Source: Chloranthus sessilifolius (Eukaryota; Streptophyta; Magnoliopsida; Chloranthales; Chloranthaceae). From it: DNA of 64,000 nt. Numbering within the stretch: the stretch's first letter is position 1; the number at the start of each line of letters is the position of its first letter. Shown piece after piece: positions 22,872 through 34,127 of this stretch. The notes under the pieces are model-generated. The model did not search any database and was not told where the DNA came from. It was given only the letters and a program-made list of their open reading frames with translations. The stretch lies in the NCBI GenBank assembly GCA_021018995.1, contig CM037586.1, positions 149,400,060-149,464,059 on the forward strand. Reading direction: 5' to 3'. A program made the position numbers and the translations under genes.

Positions 22872-22972
22872 GGGAAATTTGCACTTTCGGCCCTATATGT
22901 TTGCGTATTTACAGAAACGGCCCTATAGTTTCAACCGTTGCATTAATGACCAGCTCCAAGCCTAGCCGCCTC
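22872..22972 (+). repeat. MULE left terminal inverted repeat
   Basis: About 100 bp, inverted copy at 30832-30931. Begins GGGAAATTTGC and ends near AAGCCTAGCCGC. Confidence 0.92.
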
Positions 22973-23237
22973 CGCCTACTCCACGTCAGCAAGGACCTAT
23001 TTTAAATAATATAAAAAAAAAAATTTCACCGCCCTTTAACAGAGAGTATAAAAGCTACTTTTACATTTCATTAGTTACTGTTACTTTTAAGTTTAACTTT
23101 TCTGAAAAAAATAAGAGAGCGGCAACTTAGTGGCGACAAAGCGGTAAAAGGTCACAAAGGCCACATTACATTTCCAGGTAATTTATTTTTTTTACATTTC
23201 AACACATTTAGTCATCCCCAATGTTTCCCACCTAATC

Positions 23238-23412
23238 CGATAACTTACCGATAATCTAAGTTATCGACCGATAACTTAAATTATCGACCAATAATCTAAG
23301 TTATCGATCGATAATCTAAGTTATCGATCGATAACTTATGTTATCGATCAATAATTTAAATTATCGATCGATAACTTAGATTATCGGTAAGTTATCAGTA
23401 GGTTAGGGGATT
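23238..23412. repeat. Palindromic 20-bp array, cluster 1 of the MULE
   Basis: Tandem units with a 20-bp period, close to TTATCGATCGATAAYTTAAR. Each unit centres on the palindrome TTATCGATCGATAA and is followed by a short linker (TCTAAG, CTTAAA). About 8 units. It lies just upstream of the first coding segment of the ULP gene. Confidence 0.92.
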
Positions 23413-23448
23413 AGTAGTTTTTTCAAAATCACTTCTTTTATTTATTAA

Positions 23449-23887
23449 TTGCTTTTTATTTATATTGCAGTTCCTACTAAGTTATTGAAAATGACCATGA
23501 CTCTAAAGCCCATCGGAAAATGTTCTGGAGTTGGTGTTAGGAAATTTTACATGCACTGTAACGAAGAGAGAAATAAAATATTAAATGATTCAGTATTCAG
23601 TCATCTATTTAGGATGAATGAGAAATTAGGTTTCGTTGGAGACTTGGTTGACGCTATTTTAAGTTTTTGGGTTAAAGATAATATTTTCAAGGTCAAGAGC
23701 ACCAATGTACTCCTGCAATAGATCGATATAGCCTTGATTTTAGGCCTCAACATGTTGACGGAACCTGAGTCTGAGAAGGTGGCCGTAAAAGAGGAAACAA
23801 CTATTCGATACAAATTCTTTCGGGAAGCCGTGAAAAGATCTCGATTGAAGAAATTATCGATGATCGATTTATCCAACGATGATTTTT
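23449..23887 (+). pseudogene. N-terminal segment of MULE-borne ULP gene
   Basis: The plus-strand reading (KLLKMTMTLKPIGKC..., FRMNEKLGFVGDLVDAILSF, stop at 23719, then ILGLNMLTEPESEKVAV) is like the N-terminal plant-mobile segment found ahead of the protease in ULP-type MULE genes (pattern 'vallLGLp'). A TAG at 23719-23721 and a TGA at 23887-23889 interrupt or end it. Family assignment of this segment is by position and weak similarity only. Confidence 0.5.
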
Positions 23888-23989
23888 GAAACTCATTATT
23901 ATTTTTCAGATGTTCTTTTTACTCCTACACATACCGTGAAGTAGATACACGATTTTGAATTAGTAGATAACATTGAAGAGTTCAACAAG

Positions 23990-24800
23990 TTACCGTAGGC
24001 ACGATAGTTTACAATAATTTATTAGATAGTATATCAAAAGGAATGGCTAAAAGGTCGTAAAAGGCAATACAATATCTATGGATGGGCGTTTGAGCACTTT
24101 CTGCGATGCCACCGCTCCTATTAGGCTTAAAGAACTATTTCCAAGGCTAATGAAATGGGAAGGCGAAATTCGAGTAATCCTAATTTATATAGAGAAAAAT
24201 TTCTTAAGTCTAAAGTGATTTTAGAGCTTGAAGTTGAGAAGCACGAATTACAGTATAAATGGGTTCGATACTTTTTGATTCGAAGAGAAATGGAAAATAA
24301 GAAGGAAGAGACCGAAGAAAGAGACCGAAGAAAGAGAAGAGTCTTACTCCGAAGAAAATATAGATGAATATGATGATATCCCAAGTCATCCAACACGTCC
24401 GTAAGAAAGAGCCGAAGAGCCGATTAGCCGAGATGACGACAATGAGGATGACGAAGATTATAGTGACGATAACGATGATTTTGAAGTCGTTGTACGTCAA
24501 CCAAAGGGCAAACCGGAAATTAGGCCCGAGCCAACAAGAGAGAAGCTAGTTAGGCAACCACACCTAACCAAAGAAGTAACGGAGCTAAGAAAAGAATGCA
24601 AGACGCTCCGCATGGCTGTAAAAGAAATGAAAAAAGAATTCCAGCGTGTATTTACGCTGCTTAAAGGGCAAGCACTCACCATTGAACAACTAGGGAGAGA
24701 TAAGAAGGCATTACAAGAAGAAAATAAAGCAATATGAAAGGATCTTGATGCGGTCATCTCTCATTTAAGAAAGGTATCAAACCAAGACTTTTCAAATTTA
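23990..24800 (+). pseudogene. Charged coiled-coil middle segment of the ULP gene
   Basis: Between the first array cluster and the second, the plus strand encodes acidic and Lys/Glu-rich pieces (EEREVEKHELQYKW, DDDNEDDEDYSDDNDDF-like, LTKEVTELRKECKTLRMAVKEMKKEFQRV) in shifting frames. This suggests a coiled coil. It is probably one exon of the ULP-type gene with frame damage. No known domain is seen. Confidence 0.4.
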
Positions 24801-24835
24801 GAATAAAATCAATTCTTTACAAATTAATGCAAAAT

Positions 24836-25140
24836 TAGCTTGTCGTCCGAAGATGGAACTTATCGTCCGACGATGTACATTATCGACCAATAATTTAAAT
24901 AGTCGATCGATAATGTACATTACCGGACGATAATTTAAATTATCGACCGATAAGTTACATTATCGGTCGATAATTTAAATTATCGATCGATAATTTACAT
25001 TATCGACCGACTATTTAAATTATCGGTCGATAATGTAAATTATCGATCGATAACTTAAATTATCGACCGATAATGTACATTATCGATCGACTATTTAAAT
25101 TATCGATCGATTAGTTAAATTATCGGTCGATATTGCAATT
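24836..25140. repeat. Palindromic 20-bp array, cluster 2 of the MULE
   Basis: Tandem 20-bp units, consensus near TTATCGAYCGATAATTTAAA, with variants GTCGATCGATAATG and TTATCGGTCGATAA. About 15 units. It lies in what would be an intron of the ULP gene, directly before the acceptor-like TTTTTTGCAATTATGCAG at 25190. Confidence 0.93.
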
Positions 25141-25184
25141 TTTTTTTATTTTTTATTTTTTTTAATGTATATTTTTTTGCAATT

Positions 25185-25943
25185 ATGCAGGATAATATTT
25201 TAACCTCTGTGCTCTTTGACACCTTCGTTCCTTCACCCACTTACCCTCAATCAACTGTCCCTCAACGCACCACTCATCAACAAAGCCATCCATCGCCTAA
25301 AACTCATCGCTCTCAACAAAGCCATCAGTCCAGTGCCCCAAAACCAACTGCTCCTCAACCAAGCCATCAGTCAAGTGCCCCAAAACCCTCTGCTCATCCA
25401 CCTAGACAACAATCAACTGCCCCAAAACCCGCCGCTCCTCAACTTACAAATAAATCTACTGCCATTAAACCCGCTGCCCCAAAACCTACTGCTCCTCAGC
25501 CTACTAAACAACCCTTGGTTGATGTGGGTGATGATGGTGCTCCTCTTACGCAGCCTTCTCGTGAGTCACAGCCGGCATCACTAAAAACAATTATAGTGAA
25601 ACTATCATCTACAAAAAATGAAGCCGAAGGTTATGACTTGCGTGCTCGTAAGAAGAGAAAGTCTCCGGCCACTAAAGCATTAATAAAAAAACCAAGATTG
25701 GTTGTAGAGGAGGAGGATGGGGCAAAATCAATGGAGCAAAAGTATATGCTTAGTTTTTGGAATCGGCCGGAGAACGAGGACAATGTGATCATCAATACTA
25801 TCAGGGGTGTTGAGATCACAGTTGCTCTTTTGAAGGTTCTCAAAGGACGCTCGTGGCTCGACAATGAAGTCATTGACGCATACTCGAGAGTCCTTGAAGT
25901 TATAAACGATTCAATGTTTACGGCCAATGCCGAAAAAAGCTAG
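25185..25943 (+). pseudogene. Pro/Gln-rich exon of MULE-borne ULP gene
   Basis: An open 252-codon segment. Residues 20-115 are a low-complexity repeat (APKPTAPQPSHQSS-like, six or so copies). Then come DLRARKKRKSPATK (a basic stretch, nuclear-signal-like) and KGRSWLDNEVIDAYSRVL, which matches the segment just before the Ulp1 protease core in plant MULE ULP proteins. It follows a splice-acceptor-like TATGCAG and precedes the protease exon. Confidence 0.65.
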
Positions 25944-26084
25944 TTCGCTTCTGCGTCTGCCCTGGTAAGGTTTCAAATATTTATTGGAAGTTCGTTTGTT
26001 TCTTTTATTTGTCTTTTCAATCACGACTCTTGATTAACTTCTTCTAATTTATTTACTTACTACATTATCCTGCTTTAGGACCTT

Positions 26085-26744
26085 TGTTTATGGCGGCAGA
26101 GAAAAATTTGAAAAATATATCGATAATGAAGGTATAGCTGCGCTCAGCGACCTTGATAGGTGGCAGGCCTATTGTGACGAATGGAATGTTCGTAACAATT
26201 CAAAGCCGATGGAACCACTATTGACAAATAATATTCGCGGAATTCGCGCGATCGACTGTGGAACGATACATTTTTGAATACAAAACTTCGCTTTATTTAA
26301 CGTTAACGGCTTTTAAATAAAATTTATTATTTAAAATTTCGGTTCCGTTTATGTGTAGATTTATCTTCCGATACATAGCCAAAAATATAGCCATTGGGCG
26401 TTGGCTATAATTTCATTAGTTGATCGAGAAATTAAGTTAATAGATCCAGCAGACTGAGAGTGCTCAAAAAGGTTTGAAGCGCATAAAGAATGTCTATTGA
26501 ATCACCTTCCGCGCCTTCTTTACACTATCGGTTTGAAGTCAGCTTTCGATCAACAGTGGAAGGTATCGGCGTTCAACAGTGTCGTTCTCCCGATCCAACA
26601 AAACGGTTGGGATTGCGGTGTATACGTTTTGAAGTATATAGAATACTTCTCCCAACAGCGGCCTATTGATTTCGACGATAAATATATGCAACAATTTAGA
26701 GCCGAAATCGGACATCTAATGTGCACGTTTGGGAAGAAGAGTTA
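26085..26744 (+). pseudogene. Ulp1 (C48) cysteine protease domain of MULE
   Basis: Two pieces. At 26085-26276: GGREKFEKYIDNEGIAALSD and CDEWNVRN. After an acceptor-like TGTGTAG, at 26359-26744: IYLPIHSQKYSHWALAIISL, LIDPAD, VVLPIQQNGWDCGVYVLKYI. The catalytic His (HWAL), Asp (DPAD), oxyanion Gln (PIQQ) and Cys (WDCG) of SUMO-type C48 peptidases are all present. A TGA at 26455-26457 cuts the frame just after the Asp. The family removes SUMO-like modifiers; whether MULE copies do so is unknown. Stops at 26743-26745. Confidence 0.8.
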
Positions 26745-26924
26745 ATATCTGTAAAAAAAATTAGACTTTTGTAAAGATATTTTTTGATGAAATTGTAAAT
26801 AATTAATTTTATTAATTTTTATTAACTTGTATAATTTTCATTTTCGTTGTTATCAATTTATCTTATTTGTATCACCTTGCCTGATTTATTAATGGAGCCT
26901 TCCTCTCTTGAAGCAATTCCAATA

Positions 26925-27290
26925 GGCCGATGACTTAAATCATCGGCCGATATCTTAAATCATCGTCCGATATCTTAAATCATCAGCCGATAATTTAAGT
27001 CATCGGCCGATATCTTAAGTAATCGAATGATATTTTAAGTAATTGGACGATAGCTTAAATCATCGGCCGATGATTTAAATTATCAGCCGATATTTTAAGT
27101 CATCGGCCGATATCTTAAATCATCGTCCGATATTTTAAGTTATCGGACGATATCTTAAATCATCGGCCGGTATTTTAAATCATCGGCCGATATTTTAAAT
27201 CATCGGCCGATAATTTAAATCATCGGCCGATGATTTAAGCTATCGTCCGATTACTTCAAATATCGGTCGATGATTTAAGATATCTACCTT
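26925..27290. repeat. Palindromic 20-bp array, cluster 3 of the MULE
   Basis: Tandem 20-bp units, consensus ATCGGCCGATATCTTAAATC, about 18 units. It lies between the 3' ends of the two converging MULE genes. The core differs (ATCGGCCGAT) from clusters 1 and 2 (ATCGATCGAT), but period and A/T linker are the same. Confidence 0.93.
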
Positions 27291-27648
27291 TCTGAATTGT
27301 GAAGCCTGATATCTTTGGTCTATCTTTATGCCAATCACTAGTAGATTAGGGGCGAATTTGGCAACTTCAAATCCTGTTTGAATGAATGAATGATTTATTA
27401 AGAAGCACAACAATATATTTTAATCACAATTCCAAAATTTAATTATTAGTCCAAAAAAATATATTAATTAATTGGTAGATGTTGATCGCTCTTTTATTGA
27501 GGTCTAATCTGTTTATATTGAAGGAAAGAAAAAGAGAAAAAAAAAATACTCTTCTATAATGAGATCATTTGGAAGCTCGATTGCCACTAGGTCTAATCTA
27601 ATCTAAATCTGTTTTCAATCTCAACCTTTGATGTAATATAAGTTAATT

Positions 27649-30338
27649 TCAAATATTAACAAATTTACACGAGCGACGATTATGACCGTACTTGTTACAA
27701 TTTTTACATTGTAGTGGTCGAACTTCCCCTTTAGATCTTGTTCTCCTTTTCTTCGGACGGCCGGCTTGACGTATTTTGTAGGGAGGCAAAACTTGAATGT
27801 CTTTTATTTGCGAAGTCCATTGGCGCTTGTCAACGGTCGGGACAAAATGTTCTTTATAAGTTTCCCTAAATAAGTCACTGGTAAACCAGTGTTCACAAAA
27901 TTGGGGGATCTCTCTTTCTCTGTTTCGGCGCGATAATGCGGCGATCGCATGTGAACATGGTAATCCAAGAATAGCCCAACGTCTATATGTACATGTTCGC
28001 GATTCTAGATCGACACTGTGAGTGTAATCACCACGTTTAACTTGAAATATATCACGACCATATGGCATGACGTTTTTTCGACGAGCCCATCCTGAATTTT
28101 TTTTTATGTGTTTTTCTGCCATCGGTGTTAACACATGTGTCATTTTATTTCCTTCCTCCTAACGACGAAGATAAAATTCGGCTACTTTTGTGCGAATAGT
28201 TTCTAACATGCTCATAATCGGTTCCTCCCTGGCTATTTTCAACACACTATTTATGCTTTCAGCTATATTAGTTGTCAACATATCATAACGCCTCCCTTGG
28301 AAATAAGTGCGTGCCCAGAAATGATCACCAATTTCTTTAATCTATTTTGTACATTCCGGCGGGGCGTCGTCTTCTATTTTTCGCATAATTCTTTTAAATT
28401 TTGCTTCTGAAAATGCACGGGCAGCAACCTAGAAAAGCGGTCTAGAGATTGTATCCTTATATTTATCAAACAGATTTAGAGCCAGGTGTCGCATACAGTA
28501 GATGTGAAAGGCATTAGGAAAAACTTTTTCTACTGCTTCCATCAAACCTTTCTGTCTGTCTGATATCAAAACAAACTGTTCTTCAAATTCACCGATTACA
28601 CATCTCCCTAATAGATCAAGAAACCATATCCAATGGTCTTCATTTTCTTTCGGTACAACGCCTAACGCTATAGGAAATAAATGTCTATTTCCGTCTATCC
28701 CCGTAGCTATTAACAACACTCCCTTATATCGTCCACGCAAATGCGTTCCATCTACCGCAATTATTCTTCTTAAAGTATTACGAAAGCTTCGAATGCAAGG
28801 TCCGAATGCCACGAAGAATCTCTGAAATGCATTATCAGGCTCGAGACACAATTCGGTCTGTATGTCTGGATCGACCCGCTGTAATTCGGCAACATATGAC
28901 GATAACATCTTAAATTGCTCCTTCCAGCTACCTCGGATGTCATTCAACGCCATTTCTTTTCCTCTCCATGCTTTCCAAAGAACTCATCATATACCGTATT
29001 TTTTTTTAATATAAAAAATTATTGAAGCAGGAGTCTCGTCAAAACCCTTTAATAGTTTATCTCTAACGAATGAAGCTATCCACGATGTCGTACATTGGCG
29101 ATGTCCGCTTCCAAAAGCTGGCATTCCGCACGTGTGTTCCGGATGGAAAGTTTTCACAGCAAACGTGTCTACGCCTACTAATTTCGATGCATGTATTCGC
29201 CAAGCACATCCTACTTCAACACACCTCGCAGTTACTCGAAGAGGACTGGTTTTTATTGGTTTAATATGAAAATTATTTGTCATCGCAAATTCTTTAAGAA
29301 CTTTTTGAAATGATTTCTTATTTCTAAACGCCTGACTAATGGTAATCGTTCCCCCTTCATATAGTTCCTCATCGTCTAAATCCATATACTCTCCTTCCGA
29401 GTCATTAAGCTGATAGTCTTCGTCCACCAGAGGTTGATCAATTTCCCTATTAGTATAAACACGCGAAGTAGGAGACGGCGGGGCTTCATTATTTTCAAGA
29501 TCACTATCACCGTCATCGACTGGATGGTTATTACGTGATTGGGATTGAGCCCGTCGATGTACGCTTGGTTGATGTGCAGTTGTTTGGATTGATGTTAGCC
29601 GATGCGGGAATGTTTGATGTATGAGAGGCTGTTCTGTTGAAGGCTCGATTATCGTTGGCTCCGAAGCTATTTGTTCGGAAGGCCATTGATATGGACTAAG
29701 GCCGACTAAAAACGTTTCCCACTGATTTACCAAATCGAAGTTGAACTGAGATGTATCATGCATCGGATTCATTTGATGAGAATATCCTTGATCTTCATCG
29801 CCTTCACTCATCGGAATGTCTGAATAGGGTTGCTCTGGAAGTTTACTGTAGGGGCGAAATCCTATATTTATATTTCTATCATCGTCGGCTATTATCGGTG
29901 CAACAATGTTCTCCTCTTCATACCGTATTCCTTGATTTTCAATCAAATGTTCTGTTCCCACACCATGATCATCTTCGTTTGTTTCCTTAAACGGTTGAAA
30001 TGTTTCTAAAGACGGCAAAATTTCTCACTGATGATGACTAATAATTTTTCGATATAAATATTTATAACACCATCACCGATACGATATGCTCTAAATAAGT
30101 TTGTAAGATTATCAGAGTCAGACAATTCGGCAAATACAAGCTCATTCCCTATGCGTAATGAAACATTAAGTGTAATAGAATATTCTTCCGGTCGTGTCCG
30201 ACTGACTTTGTACATTTTCTCTATAAACTCATCAAATGATATATTCTCCGTGACAGTGACAATCCTCCGATGTCCTCCGTTGTAAGTATTATCTCTCACG
30301 CTATTTAAATCAAAATGGCAAAGAAGGGGAACATCCAT
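27649..30338 (-). pseudogene. MuDR-type MULE transposase (stops and one frameshift)
   Basis: Minus-strand order: N-terminal segment 30338-30006 (PB1-like start, MDVPLLCHFDLNSV), acidic linker, MuDR DNA-binding domain (FRNKKSFQKVLKEFAMTNNF, CRVGCAW-like Cys pair, HTCG), MULE core (RRIIAVDGTHLRGRYKG with catalytic Asp, LISDRQKGLMEAV with the second Asp, CMRHLALNL), NIAESINSVLK with the catalytic Glu near 28230, SWIM zinc finger (CTYRRW...LPCSHAIAA), a basic tail and a CCHC knuckle CKNCNKYGHNRRSC. From 30018 to 27649 everything is in one frame apart from TGA TGA near 28985, stops near 28430, 28340 and 28158. The first segment is in another frame, joined near 30010. Confidence 0.9.
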
Positions 30339-30467
30339 TTCAACCTACAATATTTACAAAATTAAAATTAAAATTAGTTGTTTATAAAGAGTTATACTTG
30401 ACTTAGCGCTACAATTGTTTAAAAATATTATTAAAAAATTAAATGAATGAAAACTTTAGCGTTTTTG

Positions 30468-30690
30468 TCAATCATAGGATATCGCTCGATATCCTAAGAT
30501 ATCGGGCCGATATCCTAAGATATATAGCCGATGGATGGACTTTTAACGTAAACCATAATCCAAAAATTAAAAAAAAAACCTCTTTTAAGATATCGGTCGA
30601 TAACTTATATATCTTGGACTACCTACAATGTTTTGAGAAATTGGGAAAACAATAACTTAAAAGATATTGTACTCGATATCTTACCTAGCC
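30468..30690. repeat. Palindromic repeat, cluster 4 of the MULE
   Basis: Units such as GATATCGCTCGATATCCTAA, GATATCGGGCCGATATCCTA and GATATCGGTCGATAAC, partly decayed. It lies upstream of the transposase start on its 5' side, between the gene and the right TIR. Confidence 0.75.
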
Positions 30691-30831
30691 TGTTGTATTC
30701 TCTATGCTATACGACCTTTAGTGGAATCTCGAAATCACTTTCTAAGAGAGATAAAAATTGTTAAAAAATGATACAAAAATTCTAGATTCAATGCTTACAT
30801 AGAGAAGCATATATATAGATATCTGATGTGC

Positions 30832-30931
30832 ACGCGGCTAGGCTTGGAGCTGGTCATTTATGCAAGGATTGAAACTATAGGGCCGTTTATGCAAATACGC
30901 AAACATATAGGGCTGAAAGTGCAAATTTCCC
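30832..30931 (-). repeat. MULE right terminal inverted repeat
   Basis: Inverted copy of 22872-22972 with a handful of mismatches. Ends GCAAATTTCCC at 30931. Confidence 0.92.
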
Positions 30932-30940
30932 TTTTTTCTA

Positions 30941-32560
30941 TATGCCTTCTAGCTTTGTGCTTAAGCTTCAATGCTTAGCACAAATACTTAAATATATTAT
31001 TTTATATATATTTGATCCCCGAAATTAATCCGAAATGTACCGAAAGGACCCCACCAAAAAATTATCGAAAATGAAATTTGTCATTATGCTTTAGAAGTCA
31101 TTTTCTCATTAATAAATGAGCCCATAATAAATTAGCAATCATTTTCTCATTAACAAATGAGCTCATATACAGTAGCCAACCCATTCCAAGCCATGATATG
31201 AAAGGATCAACGATCATCTACATGTGATATTGTCTTTTATAAATTATGTCATCTGCTTTGACCGAACTGGCGTGGAGATTTGGTCGGTCAAAAATTGCAT
31301 CAATGTGCATTCCCTATCATTCAATTCAAAATTTCTAAACCGTTTTTCGGCCATTCATTTTAATTAAAAGCATTTAATTGTTTTAAATCTCATTTTAACA
31401 CAAAATTCAACCAACTACATGGGGTCTTCACATCAGGTAGCACACTTAGATGAGGAATAGTACCACTTGTACACAATCATTGATCCGTTCCAAATCACTT
31501 TGCAACTGCCGGTTACCGCATATGAGCTCGTAACAAATATGATATTTCAAAAGGACAAAAAAAAGAGCTAGCATATCATAACCAACAAATTCCAAATTTA
31601 GACCGAGAACAAGTCACTTTTTCGTTCACGTGACCTGACACTATTTTTTATAAGTGTCTCATGTGATATACCCACGAAGAAAATTGCAAATGCTAGATAT
31701 GTTTTGTGCAGGCAAAGTGAAGGCAACGATGTGATGCAATGCGATTGGCTGCCCTGATCTGGATTGTTTGAGCCCAATGTACTTAAAGCCAATTGTGTCG
31801 TGCCACACCTATCGCCTACACAAAATTTGTCAGCCATATAACACCATCCTAAAGACAATAGCCTAAACATAGGTTGTTTCAAAGTTAAATTGGAAAACAT
31901 CTTGTAAATCTCAAAAATCAAAATTTTCATTCGTTTTTAAAAGATTACCTAATTCGTTGTATTATCCTACAAAGCACGAATCAATTGATACGAAGCATTA
32001 CATCACAGCAACATGTCTAACCAACAATCTAATCTTCATTCAATATTTTGCCGTAAGTGTTGTATTGTGCTGTATTTGTTTTATATATCATAAATCTAAA
32101 AATTAGCATACTATTAAAATTGTTAGTTCAAAATTCATCTTGCCCGTGGTCTTAAAATAGGAGCATCCGATAATATGAGGTTAGCCCCCACCTAATATAA
32201 TAGTACATTACTACTATCCGATTTGAAATAGGATCAAATTGTCAGTCAGATATTCTGTTAGAATGGGTCATGTATTGGTTGGCATGCATTCAATTTGAAT
32301 TAGACATAATCCGAAAAATGTCATATAATACTCCTAAAAAATATGTTCAGGCGTAGAGATATCTCTGAGCTCGGCTAATGAGAAGTGGACACATGAAAAG
32401 TGCTCTTGTACTAACTCGGGTTAGCCACAACAGAGATATCTCGGAGATTTCTTGATGACAGAGGTAGTTAGGGAGGTAGGTAGTGCAGGCGACTACACCT
32501 GACGGAAGTAGGTAGCGCAGACGGCAAAAGAAAATGTCAAGTCAGATAGCGAGATTTAGG
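30941..32560. other. Gene-free stretch between the two MULEs
   Basis: AT-rich. A ~50-bp near duplication (ATTTTCTCATTAAYAAATGAGCYCATA) occurs at 31100 and 31150. A 110-codon minus-strand ORF at 31930-31598 shows no family motif. No MULE end could be fixed for the second MULE here. Confidence 0.5.
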
Positions 32561-32595
32561 GCGATAAATGAATTCAAAAAAGGCGTTCTCGCTAC

Positions 32596-32735
32596 ATCTC
32601 TCTCTATCTCTCTCTCTCTCTCTCGCACCCTCAGGATACTCTATGTGGAAAAGCTTTCGCTCGCTCAATCTCTGAGACAATTCTCTCTCTCTCTCTCTCT
32701 CTCTCTGAAGCTCTCTCTCTGAAGCTCTGAAGCTC
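32596..32735 (+). repeat. (CT)n microsatellite block
   Basis: Three CT runs separated by short unique pieces; partly tandem GAAGCTCTCTCTCT and GAAGCTCTGAAGCTCTGA. Confidence 0.9.
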
Positions 32736-32789
32736 TGAGTCGATAAAAGTGCAGAACAATAACATTAGAGGTAAGCGCTTCCTTGATAT

Positions 32790-33245
32790 CACTTTGTTCA
32801 CTTATTTACAAGGTATAGATCATAAAATCACAAGCATTCAAAATAATATAAATTGGCGTCAACATAGACGCTTCTTATGTGAAGAGTTGGGGCTCAGCAT
32901 AACCCGATCATCGCTTCTAATGTGAAGCGATGGAAGTGATGGCTCCTCATAATAGTCGCGTCATCGCTTCTTATGCGAAACGATTGTGCATCAAAATTGT
33001 CGTGTCATCGCTTCTTATGTGAAGTATTGTCGTATTTGCCCGTTGTTGATCGTTCTCATTCACTTATTTATAGAGTATAGATTATAAAAATATAAACATT
33101 CAAAATATATAAATCGGCGTCGACACATATGATTCTTCTGTGAAGAGTTGAGGCTCAACATAGTCATGCATCGCTTCTTATGTGAAGCAATGGAAGCGAT
33201 AACGCCTTAGAATATTCGCGACATTTCTTCTTATATGAAGCGATG
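32790..33245. repeat. GAAGCGAT/ATCGCTTC repeat region, left part of the FAR1-like MULE
   Basis: A ~260-bp segment is present twice in tandem (starts CACTTATTTA at about 32799 and 33060; both with CATTCAAAATA, ATCGGCGTC and TCTTATGTGAAG or TCTTCTGTGAAG). Within it ATCGCTTCTTATGTGAAGCG-type hairpins recur. The same motif recurs at 42180-42440 and 43290-44300, which ties the two ends of the region together as one element. Confidence 0.8.
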
Positions 33246-33416
33246 GCACCTTAGAATTGCCTTATTTACCCGTTATTGCTCGTTATTTTCGTCTAATGTA
33301 GGAGTTGTAATAGACTCGATTGGAGAATTTAATGTAGATGGTGTTGATTTAAACCTCACTCCTGACATTATTTTTTTAGAAGAAGATTCATTTAATTGTG
33401 ATAGGGATATCGAAAT

Positions 33417-33844
33417 TGAAGGTATGGATCGAAGTCAACAGTTAATCGCAAGATCAAGAGGGCGATGCCGCAAAGCTGGTGATCGCTGATCGAATAGACG
33501 CTATTTCTCAACAAACGTTTTTTATTTCTTTTTCAATGTTTTGCTCATGACACAAAGGCCTTCTTTTATAGTCAAAACTCTAATGTTCGGATCTATGCGC
33601 ATTTAATCAGAGAGACGACTCATCTTAATATTGTGATCAATATAAAATAAACTCAGTTACCGTTTTACAAAGATTTATTTTTAAAAATATATTTAAAATA
33701 AATATTAGTTACTATAATAAACTATAAAAATAATTTGTATATATATATGGTAACAAGGGTTTATTATCGATACTATGAAGATTTTCTCGAGATAGTCTCC
33801 ATAATATCAATTGTGCCTAACGGCACCATGACCAAATATCAACA
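33417..33844 (-). repeat. copia 3' LTR (428 bp)
   Basis: On the minus strand it runs from TGTTGATATTTGG to ...CCATACCTTCA. It matches 39024-39464 over its whole length with scattered differences. TATA-like CTATAAAAGAAGG on the minus strand near 33560. Confidence 0.9.
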
Positions 33845-34110
33845 TCTCTCACTTGGCCATGTGGGCCGTGATATGTCTAAGGATTTTACCGTTTTAGGAT
33901 TTACCCATTAGAACGTATCTCAGTGGTGAGGTTTTGCACGCCAAAAACGCATTTGCCCATCACAACAAATCTTGTCTAAGTCACGAGGTTTTACACGCCA
34001 AAGTGGATTTGCCCATCATGACCATTTATCTCGATCGTGAGGTTTTACTCGCCAAAACGAATTTACCCATCACAATACTTCTTTTTTAATAGAGATAAAT
34101 TATTAAGTGC
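33845..34110 (-). repeat. copia 3' UTR with ~60-bp tandem repeat
   Basis: Three copies of GTGAGGTTTTGCACGCCAAA-like plus TTTGCCCATCAC sequence lie at about 33930-34075, between the RNase H stop and the 3' LTR. Confidence 0.8.
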
Positions 34111-34127
34111 CTTGGAATCAATTTGAC

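Larger units (their letters stand above)
22872..30931. mobile_element. Full-length MULE (8060 bp) with ULP protease cargo, ~100-bp TIRs
   Basis: The left end GGGAAATTTGCACTTTCGGC and the complement of the right end GGGAAATTTGCACTTTCAGC continue as matching TIRs for about 100 bp, through TATGTTTGCGTATTT, ACGGCCCTATAGTTTCAA, GACCAGCTCCAAGCCTAGCC. The 9-bp target duplication TTTTTTCTA is perfect (22863-22871 and 30932-30940). Inside are a plus-strand gene with a C48 (Ulp1) protease domain (23.4-26.7 kb) and a minus-strand MuDR-like transposase (30338-27649), converging at about 27 kb. Such ULP-bearing MULEs are known in plants (Kaonashi-type). Both genes have stop codons, but perfect TSDs suggest a fairly recent insertion, perhaps mobilised in trans. 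Confidence 0.94.

Noticed and set aside
25216-25584. 122-codon Leu/Pro-rich ORF
   Set aside because: It is the +1 frame shadow of the Pro/Gln-rich ULP exon repeat.
31598-31930. 110-codon minus-strand ORF
   Set aside because: No domain or recognisable motif, composition as in the AT-rich flanks, no splice or promoter support.
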